A stretch of DNA of 64,000 bases from Datnioides undecimradiatus. Lineage: Eukaryota; Chordata; Actinopteri; Lobotiformes; Datnioididae. The notes beneath the pieces are model-generated. The model had not been told where the DNA came from, made no database searches, and saw only the letters and a program-made list of their open reading frames with translations. Shown one piece after another: positions 39,205-45,900 of the stretch (position 1 is the first letter of the stretch; each line of letters starts with the position of its first letter). The DNA is taken from contig WARS01000033.1 of NCBI GenBank assembly GCA_008933995.1, positions 3,345,813-3,409,812 of the forward strand. Direction: 5' to 3'. Both the position numbers and the translations under genes were made by a program.

Positions 39205-41214
39205 TGCTCTGACATGTTCAAACACAGCTGAGACATCCTCAGCAAGGAGCCACCTGAGGGAAGACATACCAAAGAAGAGTGCAACGCATTGTGTGAATGC
39301 AGAGGCCTTGAAGTGGCCACAGGTGGAGAAGCCGTGTTTGGGTGGATTCACACACATGAACGCCCCAGCTGCAGCAGCACTCTCTCCGATGCTCCGCTGT
39401 GCTGTTCTTTTCATTTTCTTTGCGATTCAAGTACAGTGTTAGTTTCACATGTCTCCTGCATCCTCACTACTGCATCGTGGCAGTATCTAGTGCTAAGTGT
39501 ACGCAACTGCACTCGTGCAAAGCAGGTTTGTTTCAAGCGCTCCTCTTGACTGAGAATGTAAAAACCACAGCCTGCAACCATACACGTCTGAAGGCTGAGC
39601 AGGGCTGAGCTTAAAACCTGTTTTACGGCATTGCGAACTTCTTGAACGAGTCCTACTGCACACGACCACACAAACCACAGATTGCAACGCGAGCGAGATG
39701 CAGTACCCGGTCTCCTGACACAGACGGTTTGCGATATACACACAGAGATCAGAGCATTTCCTCTCCGTCAGGTCTGCACGACCATCACAACAACCACTTT
39801 CTGTGTCAAGTAACATCAGGCATTGACAACTCTCATGGGGTCTTTTATCACAAACAAATCATCAGACAGCAACCTGCTAACGTTTACTGGGTGCATTAAA
39901 CAGATCAGTGTTTGGATGGGCCAATTAAACAAAGATAAAACTGAACAAATAGCCCCTGGATGCATGGAAGAACGATTAAAAGTTCACCTTCAACCACAAA
40001 AAACCATAAATAACGCTAGAATTCTTGGTGCACACCTCCAATAAGCTGACTTTATCACCTTACTGGCCGCTGCAGTCTTCACTGAGACCAACACAGTGGA
40101 TCACATCACCCCGGGTCACAGATCTTCCCGTCTGCTGCAGAACTGATTTCAATACGCCGCCGTCGGTTTGTAAAAGCACTGAATGGTTGGAGGCCTGAAT
40201 GCATTTCTGATCTCTCTGCCGTGCTGCGAACCATTGCGACCTCTCAGATCATCCCTTTGGATGCACATTCCTGGAAAGGTGTAATTCTGCTGCAACATTC
40301 AGAGCTTTTACATCCAGTTTTCTTTTATTAAACCAGTTTGGGGCTTTTACATTGGTACTTTACACTGCGCTGGAACTTTTATTCTCCCATTTGATCTGTC
40401 TTAATCTATTTCTAGTATATTGATTTTAATTTTTTTTATGTTATTCATTTTATTATGATTTGTGAAATGCTTCTTTATTTGAAAAGTGCACAACCAATAA
40501 ACTTGTCTTGCCTAAAGAGAACTGAATAAGTATGGGAATCAAGTTCATCTAACACCCTACTGCAGGGTTATAGAGTGGGTCGGAGCCCCGGTCCGTCTGG
40601 GTCCAGTGTTAAGAAGAGACTAGCACGCATCGGGGTGTGGAAACGTACCGTGGAAAGAATGTAACGACACACACACACGCTAGATACATTTACCTTTTCC
40701 CTCCAGTGGATCAGAAGCAAATGTCAAAAAGGGGAAGTTGACCCATCCTGTCATCAGAGGCTAACTCCGTGTGAAGTTTCCTGTCAGGAGAGACTTCCAC
40801 ACGCACGAGCTGCGAACAAGTTAAGATTAAAAAGCACAGCCAGGCGACGGTAAAACTGGGAACTTCGAGCTTCTACAGCATTTCCATGACCGTGAGTGCG
40901 TGTAACAGAGGCCATGTTGACAGCCAGCTTCAAGGTAGCTCGTGTTAACGTTAGCTGGAAGTGCAGCCAAATCCAAGGATGGAGGTGGCGTTATCCAGTT
41001 AACGAGACAGCTAGCGGGCTAGGCTAACCAGCTAGCTAACTGGCTTGCTAACTTTTAACTCCCCGCTAGCAGGAGGCTGAACGCACGGTTAATGTCAGTG
41101 ACACTTGGTTTAACGCCTCACGGCTGCTCGACCTGCTTTGTATGCGGGGCGGAAAAGACGCAGCAGCGACATACAAACACGAGACAAGCGCCACATCATG
41201 GAAAACTCACCCAT
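138..41214 (-). CDS. cd2ap: cd2ap gene: CD2-associated protein, SH3 adaptor (15 coding exons, 3' end off-window)
   Basis: Joining 15 minus-strand exons from 41214 down to 138 gives 536 codons in one open frame, with codon phase preserved at every junction. CD2AP is a cytoplasmic scaffold that links receptors and CBL-type ubiquitin ligases to endocytosis and cortical actin; in kidney podocytes it supports the slit diaphragm. Visible parts are SH3-1 (2-54), SH3-2 (121-173), SH3-3 (287-343), a proline-rich stretch (350-433) and a capping-protein motif (484-500). The paralogue SH3KBP1 (CIN85) was considered. The linkers [19 protein letters not shown] (86-104) and [19 protein letters not shown] (217-235), and a non-tryptophan residue after W37 in SH3-1, fit CD2AP better. 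Human CD2AP has 639 residues, so about 100, including the coiled coil, should lie left of position 1. Exon 2 occurs twice because of an apparent assembly duplication. Confidence 0.93.
222..1067 (-). other. cd2ap intron 14
   Basis: Unique-looking intron sequence. I see no exon or recognisable repeat apart from a CA run next to the exon 14 donor. Confidence 0.75.
1068..1183 (-). CDS. cd2ap: cd2ap exon 14: capping-protein-interaction (CPI) motif
   Basis: This 116-bp exon enters with two bases (AT, completing GAT from exon 13) and ends on a codon boundary; it encodes residues 470-508. It contains [17 protein letters not shown] (484-500), which matches the known CPI consensus L-x-H-x-T-x-x-R-P-K-x6-P. 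CD2AP and CIN85 use this motif to bind actin capping protein and modulate its activity. All consensus positions are intact, so the site is probably functional. The acceptor is ctcttcccgacag and the donor TTCG followed by gtgagc, with a short CA run immediately after it. Confidence 0.92.
1184..3191 (-). other. cd2ap intron 13
   Basis: Intron of about 2 kb. It holds one recognisable repeat relic near its upstream (right) end (2888-3003) and otherwise nothing I can name. Confidence 0.75.
2888..3003 (+). mobile_element. LINE2/SINE-type 3' end relic
   Basis: The order ctggtgacctgctctgggtg, then tacccc, then gctgggataggctcctgc, then gaccccaaaagggataaagt, and a tail resembling ggatgg, is the hallmark 3' region shared by many teleost L2-type LINEs and SINEs. 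This copy is short and degenerate and has no coding capacity. Confidence 0.65.
3192..3301 (-). CDS. cd2ap: cd2ap exon 13: linker after the proline-rich region
   Basis: This 110-bp exon starts by completing the last lysine codon of exon 12 (AA plus G) and ends with one base (G). It encodes [20 protein letters not shown] and the following residues to SSDI (434-469). The NGEV start matches the INGEV of human CD2AP after its proline-rich region. The rest is a low-complexity, probably disordered linker. The acceptor is gttgactgcag and the donor ATAG followed by gtacgt. Intron 12 separates it from exon 12 by only 84 bp. Confidence 0.88.
3386..3536 (-). CDS. cd2ap: cd2ap exon 12: proline-rich SH3-ligand region
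   Basis: This 151-bp exon encodes residues 383-433, including [20 protein letters not shown] and, further on, [14 protein letters not shown]. Human CD2AP has the closely similar [19 protein letters not shown] at this place. Such proline/lysine-rich segments are ligands for SH3 domains. Two acceptors are possible. The upstream one (after a pyrimidine tract ending gtttcag, first exon base 3536) is the one that keeps frame with exon 11. The one at ttgacag (first base 3529) would shift the frame. The donor is CTCAA followed by gtgagt. Confidence 0.92.
3537..6081 (-). other. cd2ap intron 11
   Basis: Intron of about 2.5 kb. It contains a (TG)11 run at 5478-5499 and short CA patches near 4690; no exon or transposon was recognised. 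Confidence 0.75.
5478..5499. repeat. (TG)n microsatellite
   Basis: A perfect TG dinucleotide run of 22 bp. Confidence 0.9.
6082..6144 (-). CDS. cd2ap: cd2ap exon 11: short proline-containing linker
   Basis: This 63-bp exon is phase 1 at both ends and encodes [20 protein letters not shown] with flanking residues (362-382). It lies between the KPKKPPPP segment and the main proline-rich exon, where human CD2AP has a weakly conserved linker. Because its length is divisible by three, it could be skipped without changing frame. The acceptor is gtcttccag and the donor AGAG followed by gtacgt. Confidence 0.8.
6145..7874 (-). other. cd2ap intron 10
   Basis: Intron of about 1.7 kb. It has scattered short CA/TG patches at 6225-6375 and no recognisable exon. 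Confidence 0.75.
7875..7911 (-). CDS. cd2ap: cd2ap exon 10: 37-bp micro-exon, [12 protein letters not shown]
   Basis: This very short exon enters in phase 0 and leaves one base, giving residues 350-361. The peptide [12 protein letters not shown] matches [12 protein letters not shown] of human CD2AP directly after the third SH3 domain. The acceptor is tcccgccag and the donor CATAG followed by gtaagg. At 37 bp it cannot be skipped without breaking the frame. Confidence 0.88.
7912..12055 (-). other. cd2ap intron 9
   Basis: Intron of about 4.1 kb, with no exon or clear repeat family. The short open frames in it lack splice-site support or family resemblance. Confidence 0.75.
12056..12154 (-). 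CDS. cd2ap: cd2ap exon 9: second half of SH3-3
   Basis: This 99-bp exon is phase 0 at both ends and encodes residues 317-349. It carries the PGWWRGE tryptophan pair, [11 protein letters not shown] (the conserved ALYDY-partner end of an SH3 fold) and an acidic tail ending EAEKE. Human CD2AP has [18 protein letters not shown] here. The SH3 ligand groove residues (W, P and F/Y positions) are present, so the domain should be functional. The acceptor is gatctcaacag and the donor AAAGAG followed by gtgagc. Confidence 0.95.
12155..13614 (-). other. cd2ap intron 8 (splits SH3-3)
   Basis: Intron of about 1.5 kb inside the third SH3 domain. Nothing else was recognised in it. Confidence 0.75.
13615..13709 (-). 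CDS. cd2ap: cd2ap exon 8: first half of SH3-3
   Basis: This 95-bp exon begins with two bases (CA, completing an alanine codon) and ends on a codon boundary. It encodes residues 285-316, with [20 protein letters not shown] followed by [11 protein letters not shown]. Human CD2AP reads KEYCRTLFAYEGTNEDELTF in the same place. The aromatic ALYDY position is phenylalanine here (FAFEA). The acceptor is catctcctcag and the donor CAAG followed by gtgagc. Confidence 0.95.
13710..14158 (-). other. cd2ap intron 7
   Basis: 449-bp intron between the short linker exon 7 and exon 8; no feature was seen in it. Confidence 0.75.
14159..14246 (-). CDS. cd2ap: cd2ap exon 7: linker between SH3-2 and SH3-3
   Basis: This 88-bp exon encodes residues 256-284, starting [11 protein letters not shown] and ending ADGDGKSK, plus one base. 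It was found by asking for an exon that satisfies the phase on both sides. With the acceptor after gtttgcttcattttag it enters in phase 0 and leaves one base, exactly as exons 6 and 8 require. Human CD2AP has PLILQSLGPK and later TEGKIKAKEYC here. An alternative internal acceptor (catgacag) would leave the frame unmatched. The donor is CAAAG followed by gtaaaa. Confidence 0.8.
14247..16132 (-). other. cd2ap intron 6
   Basis: Intron of about 1.9 kb. A purine-rich patch lies at 14870-14990. A TATA/AT-rich tract (16095-16122) lies directly inside the exon 6 donor. Confidence 0.75.
16133..16326 (-). CDS. cd2ap: cd2ap exon 6: conserved linker [19 protein letters not shown]
   Basis: This 194-bp exon (AT plus 64 codons) encodes residues 191-255. 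[20 protein letters not shown] (215-234) and the following [11 protein letters not shown] match [20 protein letters not shown] and SSSETEEKK of human CD2AP, and are one of the strongest discriminators from CIN85. The first part (191-214) is a serine/proline/alanine linker. The acceptor is ctcctctacag. The donor AACAAG followed by gtctga is weak, but it is the only one that fits exon 7, and an AT-rich tract follows. Confidence 0.93.
16502..16582. repeat. T-run / (TA)n / A-run low-complexity tract
   Basis: Poly-T, then alternating TA, then poly-A with interspersed C. The halves are roughly complementary and could fold back on themselves. Confidence 0.85.
16738..16829. repeat. Compound CA / CAAAAA microsatellite
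   Basis: Repeated blocks of acacacacaaaaacac, the later ones interrupted by ccac, over about 90 bp. Confidence 0.85.
17309..17435 (-). CDS. cd2ap: cd2ap exon 5: second half of SH3-2 and acidic linker
   Basis: This 127-bp exon enters in phase 0 and leaves one base; it encodes residues 149-190. [20 protein letters not shown] and FVKEL complete the second SH3 domain. They are nearly identical to [24 protein letters not shown] of human CD2AP. An acidic stretch ([15 protein letters not shown]) follows and corresponds to the acidic linker of the family. The acceptor is cttctgtgtgcag and the donor GCCG followed by gtaaga. Confidence 0.95.
17436..17897 (-). other. cd2ap intron 4 (splits SH3-2)
   Basis: 462-bp intron inside the second SH3 domain. 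An 11-base palindromic pair (cctttcagtgt / acactgaaagg) lies near 17763-17792. Confidence 0.7.
17898..17998 (-). CDS. cd2ap: cd2ap exon 4: first half of SH3-2
   Basis: This 101-bp exon starts with AG (completing AAG with the last base of exon 3) and ends on a codon boundary, giving residues 115-148. The peptide [20 protein letters not shown] followed by [13 protein letters not shown] aligns with [20 protein letters not shown] of human CD2AP. It contains the RT-loop acidic residues that bind proline/arginine ligands. The acceptor is cctcttcacag and the donor AGAG followed by gtaggt. Confidence 0.95.
17999..19590 (-). other. cd2ap intron 3
   Basis: Intron of about 1.6 kb whose 5' end carries the (GT)21 run. 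No exon was recognised inside. Confidence 0.75.
19539..19580. repeat. (AC)21 microsatellite at the exon 3 donor
   Basis: A perfect 42-bp AC run on the plus strand. In the cd2ap transcript it reads (GU)21, beginning 11 nt downstream of the exon 3 donor. Confidence 0.95.
19591..19768 (-). CDS. cd2ap: cd2ap exon 3: linker between SH3-1 and SH3-2 ([10 protein letters not shown])
   Basis: This 178-bp exon enters in phase 0 and leaves one base; it encodes residues 56-114. A lysine/glutamate-rich segment is followed by [20 protein letters not shown], which matches GNVASLVQRISTYGLPAGG of human CD2AP and is absent from CIN85. This peptide is a main reason for the cd2ap call. The acceptor lies after tattttttgtttaag. 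The donor is CAAGA followed by gtaaga, and a (GT)21 run begins 11 nt into the intron. Confidence 0.95.
19769..25409 (-). other. cd2ap intron 2 (as assembled)
   Basis: Intron of about 5.6 kb measured from copy A of exon 2. Its right part belongs to the duplicated block. No additional exon was recognised. A very AT-rich palindromic stretch (22980-23060) marks where the duplicate begins. Confidence 0.7.
25410..25570 (-). CDS. cd2ap: cd2ap exon 2 (copy A): SH3-1
   Basis: This 161-bp exon begins with TA (completing GTA after the ATGG of exon 1) and ends on a codon boundary; it encodes residues 2-55. [19 protein letters not shown] opens the first SH3 domain and [12 protein letters not shown] closes it. 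Human CD2AP starts [20 protein letters not shown]. The conserved tryptophan W37 is present; the next residue is M38, where CD2AP has leucine and CIN85 tryptophan. The acceptor is cctgtcccgag and the donor CAAG followed by gtgaga. It lies in the left copy of an identical 3,003-bp pair; only one copy is likely real. Confidence 0.93.
25575..25760 (-). promoter_or_regulatory. Long polypyrimidine tract before exon 2
   Basis: On the transcript strand this segment of intron 1 is very rich in C and T (on the plus strand mostly G and A, with runs of GGAGG and GAAAGAGG). It leads up to the exon 2 acceptor and should serve as an extended pyrimidine tract. The same stretch recurs at 28579-28764 in the duplicate. 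Confidence 0.6.
25991..25991. other. Single-N contig join
   Basis: This is the only ambiguous base in the window. It lies exactly between the two identical 3,003-bp copies, so it is a scaffold join of nominal size rather than an uncertain base call. Confidence 0.9.
25992..28994. repeat. 3,003-bp identical duplicate, right copy
   Basis: This copy begins directly after the N and is the same as 22988-25990. Beyond 28994 the sequence continues into unique intron 1 DNA. It is therefore the probable left end of the second contig. Removing one copy and the N shortens the locus by 3,004 bp. Confidence 0.95.
28414..28574 (-). CDS. cd2ap: cd2ap exon 2 (copy B): SH3-1, assembly duplicate
   Basis: This exon is identical to the one 3,004 bp to the left, and its surrounding intron sequence is identical too. 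At 161 bp (phase 1 in, phase 0 out) the two copies cannot be spliced in series without a frameshift. An mRNA would therefore use only one of them. With the N at 25991, this points to a contig overlap left unmerged rather than an exon duplication. Annotation should count it once. Confidence 0.85.
30111..30380. repeat. 18-copy 15-bp minisatellite
   Basis: Eighteen contiguous units of consensus cagctaactgtaagc fill exactly 270 bp. Units end in taagc, taaat, tgaat or taagt. Units 5-13 form three 45-bp higher-order repeats (gaat-ending, then ccgct or ccact, then canonical). Since 15 is a multiple of 3, long open frames arise on both strands; these are not genes. Confidence 0.97.
30792..30818. repeat. 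(CA)n microsatellite
   Basis: A short, slightly interrupted CA run in cd2ap intron 1. Confidence 0.75.
33908..33952. repeat. (TG)n microsatellite
   Basis: A 45-bp TG run with one TTTG interruption, in cd2ap intron 1. Confidence 0.9.
34560..34840. promoter_or_regulatory. CpG-dense segment in cd2ap intron 1
   Basis: This stretch is clearly richer in CpG than its surroundings, for example gggcgtcgcagg and cttcggcggctgcgagagcg. It could be a small CpG island acting as an alternative promoter or enhancer. No first exon with a phase-1 donor was identified with confidence, so only the base composition is observed. Confidence 0.35.
36870..36892. repeat. CTCA / (CA)n microsatellite
   Basis: Short actcactc start followed by about nine CA units. 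Confidence 0.75.
37703..37722. repeat. (CA)n microsatellite
   Basis: About ten CA units in cd2ap intron 1. Confidence 0.8.
39161..39203. repeat. (CT)10(AC)11 compound microsatellite
   Basis: A CT run passes directly into an AC run, 43 bp in all. Confidence 0.92.
41211..41214 (-). CDS. cd2ap: cd2ap exon 1 coding part: start codon ATG plus G
   Basis: On the minus strand the sequence reads gggaATGG followed by gtgagt. Only the start methionine and one base are coding, and that is exactly the phase exon 2 requires (ATG G|TA GAG gives M-V-E). Human CD2AP and CIN85 also begin MV. The context is a strong Kozak match (G at -3, G at +4). The 5' UTR should extend upstream, to higher coordinates, into the GC-rich block up to about 41.6-41.7 kb; the transcription start cannot be fixed from sequence alone. 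Confidence 0.75.
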
Positions 41215-41680
41215 TCCCGTCCTTCGCACCACCTCGCTATCAAATATTGGGAATCTCGTATCCAGCAGCCTCGCTGCTAGCTAGCTACTAGCCAGGTGGA
41301 TGCGGGCAGATCAGACCACAAAGTGTTGTTTTAATGTCGATTCACAGCCGAAAAACAAATCCAGTGGGCCGTATATCCATTCGTCCTTTCCCCCAGCGGC
41401 GGCGGCGGCGGCGGCAGCCTCCCGACTTCTCTCTCGGTGGTGCTTCAAGATTACTGTGCAGGAAGTTGACCAGGAGTCTCCACCTTTCTTGGACTTGCCT
41501 CCGCGGTGTTGCTGCTGGCTGCCTGCTGCTGCCACCAAAATACAAAGTAGCAGGAAACTTCGCGATGTTTCAGGCAGGACAGTCCCGCGAGAGGAATGTT
41601 TAATGGAATGCTGACCCCCCCCCCGTATTATTAGCCAACTCAGCAAGTACAGTAACTTGTTACTGTACGTGCGCGCGCGC
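41215..41680 (-). promoter_or_regulatory. cd2ap: cd2ap 5' UTR and CpG-rich promoter block
   Basis: The block upstream of the cd2ap start is GC- and CpG-rich and holds a GCG/CGC triplet run (41396-41415), a CG-alternating stretch (about 41669-41681) and no TATA box, as expected of a broad housekeeping-type promoter. Minus-strand ATGs at 41545 and 41751 open frames that end before the cd2ap start, so upstream ORFs are possible if transcription begins above them. The exact UTR limit is inferred, not seen. Confidence 0.5.
41396..41415. repeat. (GCG)n triplet repeat in the cd2ap 5' UTR
   Basis: Six to seven GCG units on the plus strand, which read CGC/GCC in the likely cd2ap 5' UTR, about 180-200 nt upstream of the start codon. 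Confidence 0.85.
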
Positions 41681-41851
41681 GTGCGGCTCGGTGTGAGCGA
41701 GAGGGACTTGATTCTCTGACTCCAGCTCCTCCCTGCTGCTGTCACGGTCACGGTGGGTCCCAGTGAGTGTACTGGAGTGGGAAATAACTAAAATTCTAAA
41801 TATTACAGCACAGAACCTATCATTACTCATATGCAATGACAAGAGCCTCAC

Positions 41852-41912
41852 CTAGAAGTCCTGCAACGGCATCAGCTGCAGCTTGCGTTACTTCAGGAGG
41901 GTTCAAGTTGAT
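41852..41912 (-). other. Orphan exon-like segment upstream of cd2ap
   Basis: On the minus strand a strong acceptor (ttctttttgtgtttttag) is followed by 61 bp that are open in one frame (INLNPPEVTQAADAVAGLL plus one base), then a good donor (CTAG followed by gtgagg). It lies about 640 bp upstream of the cd2ap start. It ends in the same phase as exon 1, so it could splice in frame to exon 2. I do not recognise the peptide and see no partner exon, so it may be an alternative upstream exon, a remnant of another gene, or chance. Confidence 0.3.
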
Positions 41913-42563
41913 CTAAAAACACAAAAAGAATAACATTTAAATATAACACTTAACATTATTTTCATGTAAGCACCCAACTGCATTCATTTGGGATCTAAAA
42001 ATAAATTCAGCTCCATTAAAACAGAGGAAGAAAGCACCAAAGAAGGAAAATGTTCTCACAGAGGTTCATTTGCAGAATTTAGGAATATGGATTTAAAATA
42101 CAGTAAAATAAGATAGATCCTTTTCCATCACTAGAGCTGAAAGCTGTATAGAATATCCGGTCCACTTTACAGTACATGATAACTGTGCAAATGTGTGTGC
42201 AGCCTATGTTGTACACACACTATTCAGTAATACCACATTATTATGAAACATCTATACATAGAGGACAGTAAGCACAGTGACCACGAGCAAGAGTAGATTC
42301 CTTGTTTATATAAAGTAGTGCGGTTTGACTGTAGTGGTTTGTTGGTCAGGGTGAAAACCAGAGCTGTTACTACACCAGTCCCTGCCACAGAGCACCTCAT
42401 GGTTTCTCATGTGCTGAACTACTACGACGTTCATTCATAACCCGGTGTTCTGGCTCCACCGCTGCGTTGGGGGCTATTTCAGAAGCCTGTTGATGCTAAA
42501 TGAGGGTGCACTCCTCTCCCAACTTTTCTAATCCACTACTACTCCCTTCCCCCTCCCTTCCCC

Positions 42564-42585
42564 TTCTCTCTCTCTCTCTCTCTCT
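42564..42585. repeat. (CT)n microsatellite
   Basis: A CT run following a C/T-rich stretch. Confidence 0.85.
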
Positions 42586-45500
42586 GACTTAAATCCTTTT
42601 TGACAGAACGCGGTTTGGCAGTGCCACTCATGGGTCTGGCATCACAGCTCACAATGGGACCTTTCCCTTCTGCTGAGGAGTGACAGCATGCCATCCGAAG
42701 CCTTCGCACCACACCCCAAACAGCATGACAGCGTGAAGTGAAAATACTTGTTCGTGAGACGATCCTACAGCTGAGCCCGTGTGACCCAGCGTGTCTGACA
42801 AACCCTTAAACATTGCATTTAAACGTGGCTCCTGATATGTTAATAAGAAGTTATCGCTCCATCCTGTGAACTAATATCCAGTAAGTAACACTGTGATCAT
42901 GATATTATCAATGCTTTTGATTACATTTTTGGGTAAAATCTAATATTCAAGATGTCTGAAGTTCCATCTTTGCTTCCCAAAATGCTCCTGAAATTATTTA
43001 TATTCAGATTTCTGATTTTCTGTACCATGATCTTGATCATATTTGTAAATGAAATACAAAGCAAGCCCCGGCAGCGCAGCGGGCACGTTGCCTGCGGTCG
43101 ATTCACAGCTTATCTCCCAGAGAATGAGCTGTCAGAAAAGGAAGTAGTTGAGGGCCGATTCATCCTGACAGGATCCGCTTAAGCAGAATGTCAGCAGCCT
43201 TTCAAAAAGCAGTGTTAAAAAAAAAAAAAATAAAATAAAATTCTATGCAAATGTTGTTTGACCACAAGTACCTCACACACACAGCATGGTTCACTGTTGG
43301 GCGATTTGAATAACACCTAGTGGAAGCCTGCCTGTCCGAGTGCATTATGGGAACCACAGCAGTCGTCATTTACTCTCATTAATTCCGACACCGGTGCCCT
43401 CTGCTGTGGCAGCAGCGCATTCAACATCCATGTATTTATTCCCAAACGACTAATTTGGGGGGAACAGAGTCAGTGTTCAATCGATAGGCCTCTAATAAAA
43501 TGAAACCCGATTGCTAAACTAAGCCGGAGAGACCTTCAGTGACCACAGAAATGTGAAATTTGTCTATAAGCAAACATGAAATTCACAGCTTTACTTTATG
43601 ATTCTATAAATAACAAGCACAAATTGTAAAGGTAAGAGAAAAATATTCATATAATAATCTCTGGTAAACCATAGCAAATATCCAGTCATTGTTTATTTAT
43701 TTTAGTGGAAACTATACCATACTATATTATGGTGGAATAATGTCTTTTATGGATTTTCAGCTTCCTAATAAACCCATTGAAATTTCCCGAAAAGACCCCT
43801 GTAATCCACCATTAACTGTGGGTAAAATACAGACATTATGCAGCTGGTACACTCACTGCCTGCAAAACACTCATTCCTGCAAAACAACAGAAAGCCTACC
43901 AGCGATCAGAGGTGGCGGTGGCTCACGCAGTATACTCAATTAGACAGATTGTATTTTTTAAAGACGCTATAACATCCTGTAATCCACCATCATCATCCTC
44001 AGCTGCTGCCCAGTAGCAGCCTGCAGTGTTCACATATTACGCGTTTCATTCACTTTGTTTGTTCTTTACTTTGGTTGCTCATGATTGAGTTAATGTTCTG
44101 TCACGTGGTTCTTACTGAGCTCCTCAGGCAAAGGCACGAAACCTGGTAAATATGGCACCCACAGCCCACAGGGGAGGTTCATTAACTTCAGAGGTGTGTC
44201 AGATGTGCCTGTGTCGGGTTAGTCCGGGTGTGTGTGTATGTAACGTCTTTGTATGTGCTCCTCTTCCTGCTCCTCTGCTTCTCTCCTAGCTCCACCTGTT
44301 GCTGCATGAAGGCAGGTGCTGCTGTCACCACAGACCGCATTATGTTTTTTTTAACAAGACACACTCCTTCATCCAGTCGCAATGGGACAGGAATGGCCCG
44401 TTCAGCTGTGAGCCAATGGACTGCTGCCCTCGTAAGATTTTATTATCAGATCAAACACTGAATTAGAAAAAGCACCTCCAGCACCTCCTGCGAACTGTTT
44501 AGTGTCCAGCCGTGGCAAGGAGCAGCTCGGGTATCACCCGGTGTTGGTAACATGGACGATTTGCATCAAACTGTCCTGTAACAGTCAGCAGAAACAAAGA
44601 CAAATGACATGGAAATTTGAGGAGCAGGAGCTCGTTTGAAGCACACAAGCATCTACAGTGGGCAGCAAGTGGATGGTAACTAAGACTTCTATCTGTAGAA
44701 CTATGCTTTAATGTAACATATTGTCTGACTGCACCATCTACAGTGACTCTGAGGCTCAGCGGGGCCAAATCACCTGTTGCTCAGTCCAACTTTGCTTTGC
44801 TGTGTTCTCCAGAGCCACCTTGTGGGCAAAATGGGTAACTGCAAAAACCCTGTACCGTACGCCAGCCCGCTCATCAGCCTGTGTTACATATTTAATGTAT
44901 TGAACAGCTCACAGTGCATGTCAGACACCATCTGAATTAAAGACACTGCTCAACAGAGATGCATTGCTATTTAAACTAAGCAATGAAATTCTCAGTGGAC
45001 AGCTGAAGACTTTTTAATAATCAGCAACGCACAACTAAAAGCTCATTCTGTCGGAGTCCACAAGTGGAGGCTGCTATATGAAGAACATATGAACATATGA
45101 AGAGCAACATTACAGTAAAACACAGCTGTAACAATAGCTGAATTCAGCTACATTATATTGTGTTATAATGTTTGTTGATAGATAATGTTTTCAGAATATA
45201 GAGGGTAAAGTGAAGCCATTTGTCCCCAAGTATTCATCCTTATTGCAGTGTGTACTGTGTGCAACGGCACTGTATGTGTTGCATACATGTGTTCACTTTG
45301 CATCTTTACTGGGAGATCTAAACAAACTCTCATTACAGCTCTGCTATAACTCAATAATAAATGAGAGGGCTGAGGAGAAGAGGTCTGATTGGGTCATTCC
45401 AACACTTTTCACTGACTTTTACTTCCTGAAGCCCTGGTTCACTGGATGCAAGCTTTGGGTCATTGCCATGTTGGAATGTGAAGTTTGTCTTCATCTTGAG

Positions 45501-45834
45501 CTTTTTGATGGGGGGCAGGGTGTTTGGGGACAAAAGAACAGGAAGAACAGAAAGAGTTGGACTGACTTTAAGCCAAACATATATTTTCAAACTTTGTTTC
45601 ATCAGACCCAAGGCAACAGAATGGAAAAAAACCCTTGTATTGATGTCAGCGAAGCTCCACCCAGCTAAACCTGACTTCAGGTGTAATTTCTCAATCATTG
45701 AAAACACCTCTCTGATACAGGTGTTTTGTGCAGGGCCTTTAAATTAGAAACACTCTTTAACACATGAATGGGGAAACACATGCACCTTATTCTGCAGATG
45801 ACTGAAGATGATGCTTATCATTGTGCGTCATCGG

Positions 45835-45900
45835 TTCAATTCAATTCAGTTTTATTTATATAGCGCCAATTCACAACCAAAGTCAGATGAAACTGACAGA
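45835..45900 (-). mobile_element. Teleost repeat 3' tail (ttgaa)n relic
   Basis: Read on the minus strand, the segment gives ttgtgaattggcgctatata followed by aataaaactgaattgaattg, the very common 3' end of a teleost interspersed repeat with a TTGAA-type tail. I do not assign the class. The relic may extend to about 46200. Confidence 0.55.

Larger units (their letters stand above)
28575..41210 (-). other. cd2ap intron 1
   Basis: Large first intron of about 12.6 kb. It includes a 15-bp minisatellite (30111-30380), several microsatellites and a CpG-dense segment (34560-34840), and has no coding exon I could support. Long first introns often hold transcriptional regulatory elements, but none can be named from sequence alone. 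Confidence 0.75.

Noticed and set aside
138-41214. Assignment of the locus to sh3kbp1 (CIN85)
   Set aside because: The [10 protein letters not shown] linker, the [25 protein letters not shown] linker and the non-tryptophan residue in SH3-1 fit CD2AP; only a few residues near the CPI motif look CIN85-like.
41311-41751. A 146-codon minus-strand frame as a separate gene
   Set aside because: It lies in the presumed cd2ap leader, includes a poly-alanine run from the GCG repeat and shows no similarity I recognise; treated only as a possible upstream frame.
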